From Aureimonas frigidaquae (GTDB lineage: Bacteria > Pseudomonadota > Alphaproteobacteria > Rhizobiales > Rhizobiaceae): a stretch of 64,000 nucleotides of DNA. The translations under genes and the position numbers were made by a program. The stretch is taken from positions 62,001 through 126,000 of the forward strand of contig NZ_BBWR01000016.1 in NCBI RefSeq assembly GCF_001463905.1. The letters are read 5' to 3'. Positions within the stretch are counted from its first letter, which is position 1; every line of letters begins with the position of its first letter. Positions 56,149 through 64,000 of the stretch are shown in pieces. A model generated the notes under the pieces. The model was not told the DNA's origin and did no database searches. It saw only the letters and a list, made by a program, of their open reading frames with translations.

Positions 56149-58143
56149 ATGCCTTACACCTCTGTACGCGGGGCCGATATCGCTTTACCCGCACGTGGCC
56201 CGACCGGTGACATTACGCCGGAAGCGCGGCAGGCTCGCGATCAGTCGCTTGCTAGCGCTGCGTCTGCCGAGGCAGACCGTCTTGCGTCTCAGGATGCTGC
56301 AAACGCTGCTGCCTCCGCTGCTGGCACCGTGGGAAACTACGACACACTCGCCCAGGCCAACGCGGCCTTGTCGTCTATTCCCGCAAATGGCGGCGTGAAC
56401 GTGATGGCGGACGGAGCCAATAACGGCTTCTACGTCAAAGTCGGCACGGCGTTGGTCCGCAAGAGTACGGCTACGTTGCCAGCATTGGACGCGAAGAACC
56501 TCCAGCTTACTGCATCGGTATTGCCGCAGCGCGCATCGGTTGGGATGCTTACCGATGTCGGTGGCTGGAAAGACGTCTACACCAGCGACGGGAAGAATGT
56601 CGTTGCCGGCGTAGATTACGACAATGTTTTTCGAGCCATCATGCTCGATGCCCCCGGCGCTCCTGCCCTCACTGACGACTTGTTGTACGCGATCGTCACG
56701 GGCTCGGGGTCGCTCGTTTTCGGCATCGACCATGACGGACGTATGGTGTCTGCTGGGTCACCTATCGATATGGACGTCTTCGCGCGTTTCGTCTCAGGTA
56801 ACTCGCGAGTTTATGCTGTAGCACGCGGCTCGATCGTACCCATCACATTCGGCGAGGCAGATGCCTTCGGTCCTCGCGTTGAGGGCAGCTCTATCCTCTT
56901 CTTCGAGGATGCGGACAACATCGTCACAGCAAAGGGTGAGGACGTTTCCGCCAGGACATCGCTGTCGGCTGAGCGGACAGGCGTATCTCATTTTCTCCTG
57001 TACGGGCAGAGCCTGTCTGATGGGTCTTTCTCTACTCCGGTACAAACAGTGTTGCCGGTTGCCGCAGGTAGGGTAGTCACCTTCAATGTGGGGCCTCGAA
57101 CGCGGGGGGGCGCTGACGCCAATAGTCCGACCGACAGCGCAAATCTACTCTCTCTCGTCGATGCGAGGGAGGTGAATGCCGAGACACCAGCGAGCCAGAT
57201 CGGTCTGGAGGTCGCGGTCGGACTTCCTCCTGCGCAGGGTATTCTGCTCTCTGCTCATGGCCGTGGCGGCACCAGTTACAGCGGCCTGCGTAGTGGTACG
57301 GGCCCCTACGAGAACATCCTTCGCGCCGTTCGTCGAGCAAGGATCATTGCCGGTTTGAACGGCCATTCTTACGACGTTCCGGCAATGTCTTTCATTCACG
57401 GCGAGAACAACCTCTCCGATAGCGCACAGGTCTATCAATCTTACATCGAAGAGCTGCAGGCGGATGTTAGCACGGACGTGGCGATCTACACTGGGGACAG
57501 CAGGGAGGTCGTACTCGCAGTCGATCAGCTCTCCAATTGGACCAAGTACGGCGCGCAACCGAGGCGGTCGGATGTCCCGCTTGCCCAGTTGCGCGCCGGC
57601 CTGGCGAACGAAAATCGCATCATCTGTGTGGGCCCAAAATACATGCTGCCCACTTCGGCCGATGGCATCCACCTTACAGCGCCGTCGTCTGCGTGGCTTG
57701 GCGCTTATCACGGCCGAGCGTTGCGCCGCCATCTCGGAGGCATGCCGTGGAAGCCCACGTATGTTACGTCTGCTGTCCGCTCTGGCAGTTCGGTCGTTCT
57801 GACCTTCTCGACGCCGGATGGGGAGGTCGTGATAGATCCCGTCAGTGTCTCCGACCCCGGAAACTTTGGCGTCGAATTCATCCAGTCAGGCGGGAATGCC
57901 GTCTCAGTCACATCTGTTGTCAAAACGGCTCCTCAGCAGATCACCGTCACCCTGTCGGCGGTTCCTACGGGCGCGGATCAAGCTATTGGCATCGCTAGGA
58001 CAGGCATTCCCGGGCAAGACGGCGGGCCATCCTCAGGGGCGCGATCATGTATCCGTGACAGCTCATCGGATGTCAGTGCCGCCGGTATGCCCCTATTCAA
58101 CTGGGCGTGTCACCAAGAAATCAGCATCACCGCAGAAGGTTAA
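56149..58143 (+). CDS. Tail fibre with SGNH/sialate-esterase-like domain
   Basis: 664 aa, GGAG seven bases before the ATG. An N-terminal helical/coiled region (SLASAASAEADRLASQDAANAAASAAG, split: SAEADRLASQDAANAAASAAG is 21, so read as EADRLASQDAANAAASAAG) is typical of trimeric fibres. A SASA-type esterase domain follows from about residue 280: S288 in LLYGQSLSDG, H417-G-E-N in FIHGENN, and D505/H508 in SADGIHL. This would deacetylate or cleave host surface polysaccharide during adsorption. Overall it is a probable receptor-binding depolymerase; the target is unknown. Confidence 0.72.
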   Translation: MPYTSVRGADIALPARGPTGDITPEARQARDQSLASAASAEADRLASQDAANAAASAAGTVGNYDTLAQANAALSSIPANGGVNVMADGANNGFYVKVGTALVRKSTATLPALDAKNLQLTASVLPQRASVGMLTDVGGWKDVYTSDGKNVVAGVDYDNVFRAIMLDAPGAPALTDDLLYAIVTGSGSLVFGIDHDGRMVSAGSPIDMDVFARFVSGNSRVYAVARGSIVPITFGEADAFGPRVEGSSILFFEDADNIVTAKGEDVSARTSLSAERTGVSHFLLYGQSLSDGSFSTPVQTVLPVAAGRVVTFNVGPRTRGGADANSPTDSANLLSLVDAREVNAETPASQIGLEVAVGLPPAQGILLSAHGRGGTSYSGLRSGTGPYENILRAVRRARIIAGLNGHSYDVPAMSFIHGENNLSDSAQVYQSYIEELQADVSTDVAIYTGDSREVVLAVDQLSNWTKYGAQPRRSDVPLAQLRAGLANENRIICVGPKYMLPTSADGIHLTAPSSAWLGAYHGRALRRHLGGMPWKPTYVTSAVRSGSSVVLTFSTPDGEVVIDPVSVSDPGNFGVEFIQSGGNAVSVTSVVKTAPQQITVTLSAVPTGADQAIGIARTGIPGQDGGPSSGARSCIRDSSSDVSAAGMPLFNWACHQEISITAEG

Positions 58144-58147
58144 AGAC

Positions 58148-58915
58148 ATGGGACGCATTGCAGTCATCCCGGGAACATCCGGCATCGTCATTCCAGGGGC
58201 TCCTCTGATCCAGATGAGCGAATTCGAAACCAGGGTCGCGCGTCTGCCGGGGCTTATCCACTATGTCGATCCGGGTAAGCTCGACGCCCTGGGGAGTGGC
58301 CGCGACAGAATGAGCGGTGCACGCGTCACGTCTTACCGGCCAAGCGTCAGCCGCTTGGCTACGGATGCCGCCTTTAACGGCCACCCCGTACTAAACTTCT
58401 CGGCACCCGATGGGGATGTCCGCATCGCTCCAGGTTCTGTTTCCCGGTCGTTCACCTGGATCATTGTTGCGACGCGTCCGGCAGCAAGCGGCACGCGAAA
58501 TCTGATGTCCACGACGCATTCCGGAGGGTTCATGTCCTCTCTCCGGTATGGTGGAGGGGGCTCCGTATTGGGCTATTTCCCGCTGTCTTCCGCGCTCGGT
58601 AACACTGTTAGCAGTGGGCTGCCATCAGTCGGCGACGTCTCAATCTATGGCGCGTCTTACGAGTATAATACGCAACAAAGCGCTTTGTATTTGAATAGCC
58701 CAACCCCGGTCGGGCTGGTCACTCATACTGAGCGGCCGACTGTGTCGCCCGAGATGTCGTGGAACATCGGAGGCGGTGGGGGCGTGGGGCCAACGCTGGG
58801 TTACGTCGGCAAGATCGGCGCAGTTCTCGTGTTTGATCGCGCTATGCACCTGCCAAATGAAAGCCCGTTCATGGCTGAGGCGCTTAGCTTATTGCGCGCA
58901 CGGTTCAACGTTTGA
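58148..58915 (+). CDS. LamG/ConA-like minor tail protein
   Basis: 255 aa from ATG 58148. The layout ARLPGLIHYVDPGKLDALGSG, then FNGHPVLNFSAPDGDVRIAPG, SFTWIIVATRPAASGTRNLM and the ending YVGKIGAVLVFDRAMH is the concanavalin-A-like (LamG) fold common in prophage tail-end proteins. The C-terminal SPFMAEALSLLRARF is usual for the group. It probably binds host glycans as a fibre tip. Follows the esterase fibre by 4 bp. Confidence 0.7.
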   Translation: MGRIAVIPGTSGIVIPGAPLIQMSEFETRVARLPGLIHYVDPGKLDALGSGRDRMSGARVTSYRPSVSRLATDAAFNGHPVLNFSAPDGDVRIAPGSVSRSFTWIIVATRPAASGTRNLMSTTHSGGFMSSLRYGGGGSVLGYFPLSSALGNTVSSGLPSVGDVSIYGASYEYNTQQSALYLNSPTPVGLVTHTERPTVSPEMSWNIGGGGGVGPTLGYVGKIGAVLVFDRAMHLPNESPFMAEALSLLRARFNV

Positions 58916-58941
58916 TGCGCGAATTTGAGATCGAAATCGCG

Positions 58942-59490
58942 TCAGCATAGACCCCAATACAGAACCAGATACACAGGCAAGAGTAACGCGAGAAAGGAGG
59001 GGATTGTCGTCCCTAACATGATCTCCTTCCGCAGAAGTCCAGGCTTTTCGCGCTGCCGCAAGAGCGATGTATATAGGGGGTATGAATCTACATTATGAAG
59101 GTCATAGTGCCCTAAGGGGTCAAGCCAGGGCACGAGTATATTTGACATTGGCGTTTCAGAGGGTTTAATCGAAGACATACGGCGTAGTGGTGGCGCCTTC
59201 CCAACACCGATCATGTAGATTGCATCCCTCAGTACCCACATTTCGACAGCGGCTTTGCGTTTTTGGTGAAGTTGCCACCTAACGAAGAGATAAGAGACGC
59301 AGAGGGTCATTATAGAACAAAGCTTCGTAATGAATTCAGGGTCCTTCCCATTCTCCGTCATATAGGCAACAAAGGCTAAGCTCGCGCCTATAGCAATATA
59401 GGCCGAGCTCTCTTTATGGTTGTGATACGAGTATAGATCGGACCTTAAACTTATCAGGTCCTGCAGATCGTACGGCTTCTGATCCGTCAT
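58942..59490 (-). CDS. Membrane protein moron of the prophage
   Basis: 182 aa from ATG at 59490 (MTDQKPYDLQDLISLRSDLY). Two adjacent membrane helices (SAYIAIGASLAFVAYMT and LCSIMTLCVSYLFVRWQL) follow the motif LYSYHNHKES; a cytoplasmic middle part precedes a C-terminal helix (SFLALLLPVYLVLYWGLC). It is encoded opposite to the tail and lysis genes and is clearly AT-richer than they are, so it is a later acquisition with its own promoter. Small multi-helix proteins in this position often exclude competing phages; that role is inference. Confidence 0.7.
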   Translation of the reverse strand: MTDQKPYDLQDLISLRSDLYSYHNHKESSAYIAIGASLAFVAYMTENGKDPEFITKLCSIMTLCVSYLFVRWQLHQKRKAAVEMWVLRDAIYMIGVGKAPPLRRMSSIKPSETPMSNILVPWLDPLGHYDLHNVDSYPLYTSLLRQREKPGLLRKEIMLGTTIPSFLALLLPVYLVLYWGLC

Positions 59491-59578
59491 AGTGAAGATG
59501 CTCGTTGTAAGGGCAACCAACTGAACATCAATGCAGCGCACAGGTCAATCTGTGGCCATCGATAGCGTGTTCGTATTT

Positions 59579-59603
59579 GCCCGCCTCGCGCGGGCTTTCT
59601 TTT
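59579..59603 (+). terminator. Hairpin with T-rich tail before the endolysin gene
   Basis: GCCCGC (59579-59584) pairs with GCGGGC (59590-59595) around a 5-nt loop, followed by TTTCTTTT. It would stop rightward transcripts ahead of the endolysin gene at 59618, or act as a read-through attenuator limiting lysis expression. Confidence 0.6.
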
Positions 59604-59617
59604 GCCCGGAGGCCAGC

Positions 59618-60667
59618 ATGAACTTCGTAGGAACAGGGCGTCGCCTGGAACAGGGCGATGTCGGTAATGCAGCACGCCTCATCAATGTGCCAACGGCCGC
59701 ACTGCTCGCCGTGATAGAGATCGAGGCGAGAGGATCGGGGTTTGACGCGCAGCGGCGTCCCATCATCCTTTACGAGCCGCATCGCTTCTATGTCGAGCTC
59801 GGAGCCGGCGCCAAGCGCGACCGCGCGGTGAAGGAGGGGCTCGCCTACCGAGCATGGGGCACAAAGCCCTACCCGGCAGGATCGTCGGCTCAGTATGCAC
59901 GGTTGGCGGCAGCAGTTGCAATCGACCGGGACGCTGCTCTGAAGTCGTGTTCATGGGGCCTTCCTCAGATCCTCGGCGCCAATCATTGCGACAGCGGCTT
60001 TCCCGCGCCCGTCCCGATGGTCGAGGCATTCATGCAGGGCGAGCGCCAGCAGCTTGAAGCTATGTGCACGCTCATCAAAGCATGGCGACTCGATCGCGCA
60101 ATGCGCCAGTTCGGGGAGGCTGGCCTACCCGGAGAGCATGCGTTCGCGAAGCGGTGGAACGGCAGTGCGTATGCCTCGCACGGCTACCACACCCGCCTCA
60201 GGACGGCTTTCCTCAAGCATTCCGGAGACAAAGACATGCCGCTTGCCACATCAGCCGTGCTGCGTTCCGGCTCGAAAGGCGAAGCCGTGCGCTCGCTACA
60301 GTCTGACCTCTTGGCGCTTGGCTTCGATCCCGGCCCGGTAGACGGGCGCTATGGACCCAAAACCGTTGAGGCTGTTCGTGCGGCGCAGGTGGCCCTGTCT
60401 CTGTCAGCCGATGGCATTGCCGGACCCGCAACGAAGGCGGCGCTCGCGGCTGCACTTGCCAGCAAGGATGTAGACCCCGGCCATGGTGAGCAGTGGCCCG
60501 AGCGTGAGGCGGCTTCCCCCGGCGCTGAACCCACTCCAGCGCCACCTAACCCCGGTTCGGAGCCTCAAACCCGTCCGCTCGAGCCCGCGCCGCAGGCCCG
60601 CACCCACCACGACATCATCGCAGACCTTCGTCGCCTGGCCGACGAACTCGAAACACTGGAGAACTGA
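59618..60667 (+). CDS. Endolysin: N-acetylmuramidase with peptidoglycan-binding domain
   Basis: 349 aa from ATG 59618, preceded by GGAGG. Residues about 10-185 are an N-acetylmuramidase (DUF3380): probable catalytic E36 in LLAVIEIEARGSGF, then RPIILYEPHRFY and LKSCSWGLPQILGANH, and the ending FAKRWNGSAYASHGYHTRL. Residues about 212-275 form a PG_binding_1 domain (LRSGSKGEAVRSLQSDLLALGF, DGRYGPKTVEAVRAAQ). A proline-rich linker and a short C-terminal helix (HHDIIADLRRLADELETL) close the protein. Cleaves host peptidoglycan for lysis; no signal peptide, so a holin is needed. Confidence 0.9.
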   Translation: MNFVGTGRRLEQGDVGNAARLINVPTAALLAVIEIEARGSGFDAQRRPIILYEPHRFYVELGAGAKRDRAVKEGLAYRAWGTKPYPAGSSAQYARLAAAVAIDRDAALKSCSWGLPQILGANHCDSGFPAPVPMVEAFMQGERQQLEAMCTLIKAWRLDRAMRQFGEAGLPGEHAFAKRWNGSAYASHGYHTRLRTAFLKHSGDKDMPLATSAVLRSGSKGEAVRSLQSDLLALGFDPGPVDGRYGPKTVEAVRAAQVALSLSADGIAGPATKAALAAALASKDVDPGHGEQWPEREAASPGAEPTPAPPNPGSEPQTRPLEPAPQARTHHDIIADLRRLADELETLEN

Positions 60668-60668
60668 C

Positions 60669-60860
60669 ATGGACCTTGGAAAGATCGCGAAGGCTGTAGC
60701 CGGCACCGCGGCTACCGTCGCAGCCACGGGCACGACGATCTACGCAACCGTACCGGACGGCGTACAGATGCCTTGGGGCGCCTGGCTTGGCCTCGGCATC
60801 TTCAATGCGCTGATCGGTTTCGGCGTCGTCTACTACGCCCCTCGGAACAGGGAAGTCTAA
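60669..60860 (+). CDS. Holin-like small membrane protein
   Basis: 63 aa, starting 1 bp after the endolysin stop. Two hydrophobic stretches, IAKAVAGTAATVAATGTTIYATV and WGAWLGLGIFNALIGFGVVYYA, separated by a short turn, with charged ends (MDLGK; APRNREV). Size, topology and place next to the endolysin gene suggest the holin or pinholin. Sequence alone does not prove pore formation. Confidence 0.6.
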   Translation: MDLGKIAKAVAGTAATVAATGTTIYATVPDGVQMPWGAWLGLGIFNALIGFGVVYYAPRNREV

Positions 60861-60884
60861 CGCAAGGCATGAAAGGCGCGAGGC

Positions 60885-61127
60885 GTGACCGAAGAAGCCA
60901 AGACGCCGCCGAGGATGCCACCCGGCTTTGTCCAGTACCTCACGGAAGAGGACATGGAGCGGCACCGCCGATTGCTCGCCATCGAGGCCGAGCTGTCCCG
61001 CATGGTGAAGCACAAGCAGGCATGGCAGCTCGTCGTGGAGACGCTGAAGAAGGCGGCGATGTGGCTCTCGGCAATTGCCGCCGGCCTGTATGCGCTGCGA
61101 GAGATCCTTAGGAGTCATCTCGGATGA
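60885..61127 (+). CDS. Small membrane-anchored lysis-cassette protein
   Basis: 80 aa from GTG 60885. A charged N-terminal half with a helix (YLTEEDMERHRRLLAIEAEL) and one C-terminal membrane segment (AAMWLSAIAAGLYALREIL). The layout matches tail-anchored accessory holin/antiholin or DUF-type proteins of lysis cassettes. The stop overlaps the next start by 4 bp. Confidence 0.55.
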   Translation: MTEEAKTPPRMPPGFVQYLTEEDMERHRRLLAIEAELSRMVKHKQAWQLVVETLKKAAMWLSAIAAGLYALREILRSHLG

Positions 61128-61678
61128 AGATCTTGAAAAGGAGGCTGCCTAGCCGGGCGTGGCCGAACATCGTCGCCACCATCGTGGTGCTCGGCTTTTT
61201 CCCATGGATGTACTGGGGCATCGTTGATCGAAAGCCCGCGGCCGATCAGGTCAGCGAAGTCATCAGCGCGGAGGTGGAGCAGGGTGGCTTCCTTGAGATC
61301 CGCTACAGCCTTACCTGGACTGCAGACTGCCAGATCACAGCATTCCGGTATGTCATCGACGAGATGCAGGTCGAGTGGCCGATCTCACCGCAGGAGCGCA
61401 TTGTGGAGGAGGGGCCGTCGCAGTTCACGATCCGCGTTCCGATCCCGCTTGCCGCAGCGCCAGGCGACGCTTTGTATCGCGGCACGATCCGCTATCAGTG
61501 CAACCCGTGGCAGCGCTTCTTTCCCCTCGAGCAGAACCTGCGCGAGCGGCAGTTCAAGATCCTCCCGAACGAGGCTTACGCCTGGCGCAAGAAGCAGGGC
61601 AAGGTCATCGAGGGACCGCCGGTCGTGCGGCGCTTCTCCGCCCTGCACGCATCGGAGTTGCGGCTCGCTTCGTTTTAG
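61124..61678 (+). CDS. Single-pass membrane protein of the lysis region
   Basis: 184 aa. One N-terminal membrane helix (IVATIVVLGFFPWMYWGIV) after a basic start, then a periplasmic beta-rich domain (GGFLEIRYSLTWTADCQITAF; ALYRGTIRYQCNPWQRFF) with two cysteines that could pair. Position at the end of the lysis genes would suit an inner-membrane spanin subunit, but the coiled coil expected of spanins is lacking, so this is left as unknown. Confidence 0.6.
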   Translation: MKILKRRLPSRAWPNIVATIVVLGFFPWMYWGIVDRKPAADQVSEVISAEVEQGGFLEIRYSLTWTADCQITAFRYVIDEMQVEWPISPQERIVEEGPSQFTIRVPIPLAAAPGDALYRGTIRYQCNPWQRFFPLEQNLRERQFKILPNEAYAWRKKQGKVIEGPPVVRRFSALHASELRLASF

Positions 61679-61744
61679 ATTTTTGATACGACAGCATATG
61701 CCGAAGGTGAGAGATAAAGTTAGTCAAGGCGGTCACCTGTGGGG

Positions 61745-62659
61745 CTACCGCTTTGTAACCTTCCGTGGGTCGTACATCTCCGCCAACTTAAGAGCTTCAG
61801 CTTTTCCACCCTTCAACACGTTGTGCTTCGACAAAATGTACGAAGGGTATTTCGTCGGAAGATAGACGTGCCGGAACCACCGCCTGAACTCCGGAAGAGC
61901 ACTATCTGGGTACGCCCAAGCTTGCTGAGGGTTACTCTTCGCTTGTGGATAGTATGCAGGAAAATTGTGTGCGAAAGGAATGCGCTCGTTATGGCCGAGC
62001 CCCGCCCCGCCATCGGACCAATGTCTCGCCCAATGTTGACCCACGCTTTGATCCGGTATCGTTCGGTTATCGACCGGCAATCCGGTTCTGATCAAATCAA
62101 CAATCATTCCCGTCGTCTCTTTAAAGACGATAAAATACCCATCGGGTGCGGAGTCCTGAAGTATGGTCACCCGATCATTGAAATATTGCCATGGATCGAG
62201 CGGTGCATAGTTAAGCGCTTTGTATATGAATTTGTTTAGGCCGAGTTGTGCCAGCCTTCGGAAATTGGTGAGTGCTGTGTCGTTGGTTCTCTGAGCCTCA
62301 AACGCGAAAAACTCTATCATCGCCATACAGACAACGTCAGGGTAAGCGTAATATGGGGACCCGTTTCGAGTTATCTCGAGATACAACGTGTGATTATCGA
62401 ATCCTTGCTCCTGTAGATAATCCTGGAAATATCTGGCTCTCCCGCGGGGCAGGATGTCAGTTCCCCAGTTATCCTCCCATTCTTTCGAGATCTCCTGAAT
62501 GGTTGATCGAGCAGCACCAGTAATTGCAGCAAGGCCGCGCTGCGTTAGGTACGTCATGCCGTTGTCGAGGACGCCCATTTCGATACCGTCGACGTCTCTT
62601 TCGACTTGAATATCGAGGTCTAGTGGTAGCTGAGCGGGGGTGGCCGGAGTTTTAGCCAT
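61745..62659 (-). CDS. P63C-type phage protein with N-terminal DNA-binding-like region
   Basis: 304 aa. The first part, LDIQVERDVDGIEMGVLDNG and TYLTQRGLAAITGAARSTIQEIS, looks like a KilA-N/HTH-type N-terminus. The C-terminal half (DGYFIVFKETTGMIVDLIR, then VDNRTIPDQSVGQHWARHW and PSYILSKHNV) fits the P63C domain of phage proteins. The layout also recalls BstA-type prophage abortive-infection proteins, but that is a suggestion, not a match I can prove. It is convergent with the lysis genes and AT-richer, hence a cargo gene. AGAGGT precedes the ATG. Confidence 0.62.
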   Translation of the reverse strand: MAKTPATPAQLPLDLDIQVERDVDGIEMGVLDNGMTYLTQRGLAAITGAARSTIQEISKEWEDNWGTDILPRGRARYFQDYLQEQGFDNHTLYLEITRNGSPYYAYPDVVCMAMIEFFAFEAQRTNDTALTNFRRLAQLGLNKFIYKALNYAPLDPWQYFNDRVTILQDSAPDGYFIVFKETTGMIVDLIRTGLPVDNRTIPDQSVGQHWARHWSDGGAGLGHNERIPFAHNFPAYYPQAKSNPQQAWAYPDSALPEFRRWFRHVYLPTKYPSYILSKHNVLKGGKAEALKLAEMYDPRKVTKR

Positions 62660-62865
62660 TTTACCTCTAACACACTGTTATCAAACAACATTGGGCGGCC
62701 GGGGAGGGGTACCCAGAATCTGATTGTTGCATGAAAAACAGTTGACTGTCGACAACGCTGTCTGGGTCTTGCGTGTGTTCTTATATTCCAAGCTACATGC
62801 CCCGCTCAGACTTCGTTCTGTGAATGGCTTTCCCAATCCCGCGAGTAGCCTAGCCTAAAATCACT

Positions 62866-63198
62866 TTAATCCAGATCCGCGACGGCCCGAGTCAGGTCCT
62901 CATTTTCATCGCTTTTATAAAGTTCACTTTCATCGATACCGAATGTCTCGCTTACCGATTTTGCGGAAATCGGTTTCGATAAAGGAGCGACTTCTCCAAC
63001 GAACTTTCCCGCATCTACAAAGTCGTTCGGAAGGCCAGCAAATTCGTCGCGCACATCTCTATTTTCGGATTGTTCGCTTTCCTTGCTAGGGCTGGTCGCT
63101 CGATGAACTGGTCCATCATTAAGCGCTTCATCGAATATGCGAGCGTCACTTTCCGTAGGGGCTCCGTCGTACTTAGACGACCCGTGATTTGCCGGCAT
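62866..63198 (-). CDS. Acidic hypothetical protein
   Basis: 110 aa with AAGGAA seven bases before the ATG, which supports it as real. Very rich in Ser, Glu and Asp (ATSPSKESEQSENRDVRDEF; GIDESELYKSDENEDLTRAV) and low in hydrophobic residues, so probably disordered or an inhibitor-like acidic protein. No family recognised. It is in the same direction as the P63C gene, 206 bp upstream of it; that gap contains TGTCGACA (62747-62754) and should hold the P63C promoter. Confidence 0.55.
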   Translation of the reverse strand: MPANHGSSKYDGAPTESDARIFDEALNDGPVHRATSPSKESEQSENRDVRDEFAGLPNDFVDAGKFVGEVAPLSKPISAKSVSETFGIDESELYKSDENEDLTRAVADLD

Positions 63199-63380
63199 TG
63201 CATATTCCTTTCGGCTTGGTGGTGTCAGATGTAGGAGGATACGGGACTAGGGGTATCTAATGACCCTGCGCTTACAGCCTCAAATGAGATCGAGGACATG
63301 TGCAAATACGTGCTCTCCGTCGCCGAAGTGTCATGTAAGCTGATAGGGCGTTATTGTCCGTAATTTTGAGTAGCTAGTGG

Positions 63381-63599
63381 CTAGAACGTCTTGCCGGCCA
63401 TCCAATCCCGGATCTCGCGGTCAGCGTCAGCTTTAGATCGACCTGAACGATCTCGAACCATGGTTGCAAGCTGCTGTTCGTTGTGAATGGTGGTTACATC
63501 ATATCGTGTTAGGAATGGCCAACGTCTCATGGCGTCGACCATGTATCCCCGCTTGCGAACGACTGTCTCAGTCGCTTCACCACCTTGGTAGCCAAACAT
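63381..63599 (-). CDS. 72-aa hypothetical protein
   Basis: GGAG stands eight bases before the ATG. The sequence YMVDAMRRWPFLTRYDVTTIHNEQQLATMV ends in a helical, charged tail DRSGRSKADADREIRDWMAGKTF resembling short stress-response or antitoxin-like proteins, but I recognise no family. It shares the leftward direction and lower GC of its neighbours, a run of small genes at the right of the prophage. The flanking gaps (63199-63380 and 63600-63797) show nothing I can support. Confidence 0.6.
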   Translation of the reverse strand: MFGYQGGEATETVVRKRGYMVDAMRRWPFLTRYDVTTIHNEQQLATMVRDRSGRSKADADREIRDWMAGKTF

Positions 63600-63797
63600 G
63601 GGAGTAACTCCGTTAGGCGGAAGTGCCGGAGGCTAGTTCGAGCCACATTCATGTTCGAACAATCATCAACGCCTAGATTGGATGTGGTGCTTGCAAATCA
63701 ATTCACAACCGGTGCTGATAAGAAATGTGGAAATCAGTTGCCGATTATGCAGCCCGCTTAAATGCCAACCATCGGTATGCACCGAGAACCTTCTAAA

Positions 63798-64000
63798 TTA
63801 CGGCCCAAGTGCAAGCATGTCTGCTTCCCCGGGGCCGTTTAGGATACGGAGCATTTCCTCAGCCTGTTTTACGCTCATGCGTGCCATCTCAACACCGTTG
63901 ATTTCGACAGGCATCCCGGTGGTGATGCGAATAATAGTCCATGTGTAACTTGTGTCGCCTAGCAGACGATACTTCGGCGTTCGAGCTCCGAATAACCGGT
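63798..64000 (-). CDS. Partial hypothetical protein running off the right edge
   Basis: The leftward frame is open from the window edge to the stop at 63798-63800, about 67 codons with no start inside. It reads TPKYRLLGDTSYTWTIIRIT, then TGMPVEINGVEMARMSVKQA and EEMLRILNGPGEADMLALGP. The first part looks like a beta-hairpin domain and the second a helix with a Met-rich face. Family unknown; the 5' end must be sought outside the window. Confidence 0.5.
   Translation of the reverse strand, partial: RLFGARTPKYRLLGDTSYTWTIIRITTGMPVEINGVEMARMSVKQAEEMLRILNGPGEADMLALGP

Noticed and set aside
47370-61678. Tailocin (phage tail-like bacteriocin) cluster
   Set aside because: Tail tip, fibre and lysis genes are there without capsid genes, but neither a tail tube, sheath nor baseplate set is present, and the tape-measure start is broken. 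A deletion remnant fits better.

Overview
The window is GC-rich, densely packed DNA with short intergenic gaps, 4-bp start/stop overlaps and long catabolic ABC-transporter operons. Together with the prophage types this suggests an alphaproteobacterium, most likely of the Hyphomicrobiales (Rhizobiales); genus cannot be told from the sequence alone.

Bases 1-7757 are ordinary chromosome: the end of a SIS-domain isomerase, a divergent AraC regulator/SDR pair, a pirin, a DUF5996-GNAT fusion, a CHASE4-GGDEF diguanylate cyclase and a NanE-NanK fusion. Bases 7758-26172 hold two catabolic operons that converge with a 9-bp gap at 14285/14295. The first (+, 7938-14285) encodes a D-amino-acid lyase-like PLP enzyme, a polar amino-acid ABC importer, a DoeB-like zinc deacylase and its LacI-type regulator; a LacI-type palindrome lies in its promoter (7830-7843). 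The second (-, 25235-14295) encodes another DoeB-like deacylase, a threonine/EutB-like dehydratase, a CUT2-type ABC importer whose permease and double ATPase are fused, a creatininase-family amidohydrolase, an aldehyde dehydrogenase and a GMC oxidoreductase. A divergent IclR regulator faces it, with a 9-bp inverted repeat between them.

Bases 26298-36357 form an organosulfur scavenging block: ssuD (+) and an eight-gene operon (-) with an FMN reductase, two MetQ-like binding proteins, MetN, MetI, two SfnB/DszC-like acyl-CoA dehydrogenase-fold monooxygenases and an LLM monooxygenase. The convergent junction (27474-28425) is a recombination scar. It holds a MazEF toxin-antitoxin pair, the N-terminal stub of a serine recombinase and a second, internally deleted copy of the ssuD 3' end.

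Bases 36.69-46.78 kb are Mu-like phage DNA in two opposed pieces. The left piece (-) has GemA, a Mor-like HTH protein, the C-terminus of a cytosine methyltransferase and a 58-aa protein. The right piece (+) has repressor, Ner, small regulators, MuA transposase and a C-terminally short MuB, then jumps straight to tail-end genes: an 85-aa protein, a tail-protein fragment fused to a Com-like zinc finger, a cytosine methyltransferase, a small HTH repressor with two operators, and a paralogue of the 58-aa protein. No portal, terminase, capsid or tail-tube gene is present. The piece is therefore a deletion derivative that kept control, transposition and DNA modification.

From 46952 a second element begins at a 48-bp copy of the 3' half of tRNA-Pro(CGG), an attachment-site scar; the intact tRNA should lie beyond the right edge. 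It carries a replication-initiator-like gene with an in-frame array of GC hairpins, an HNH nuclease, a tape-measure gene that appears joined to an early gene by deletion, a siphovirus tail tip and fibre module, a lysis cassette, a membrane-protein moron, a P63C-type protein and small unknown genes. Head genes and an integrase are not seen.
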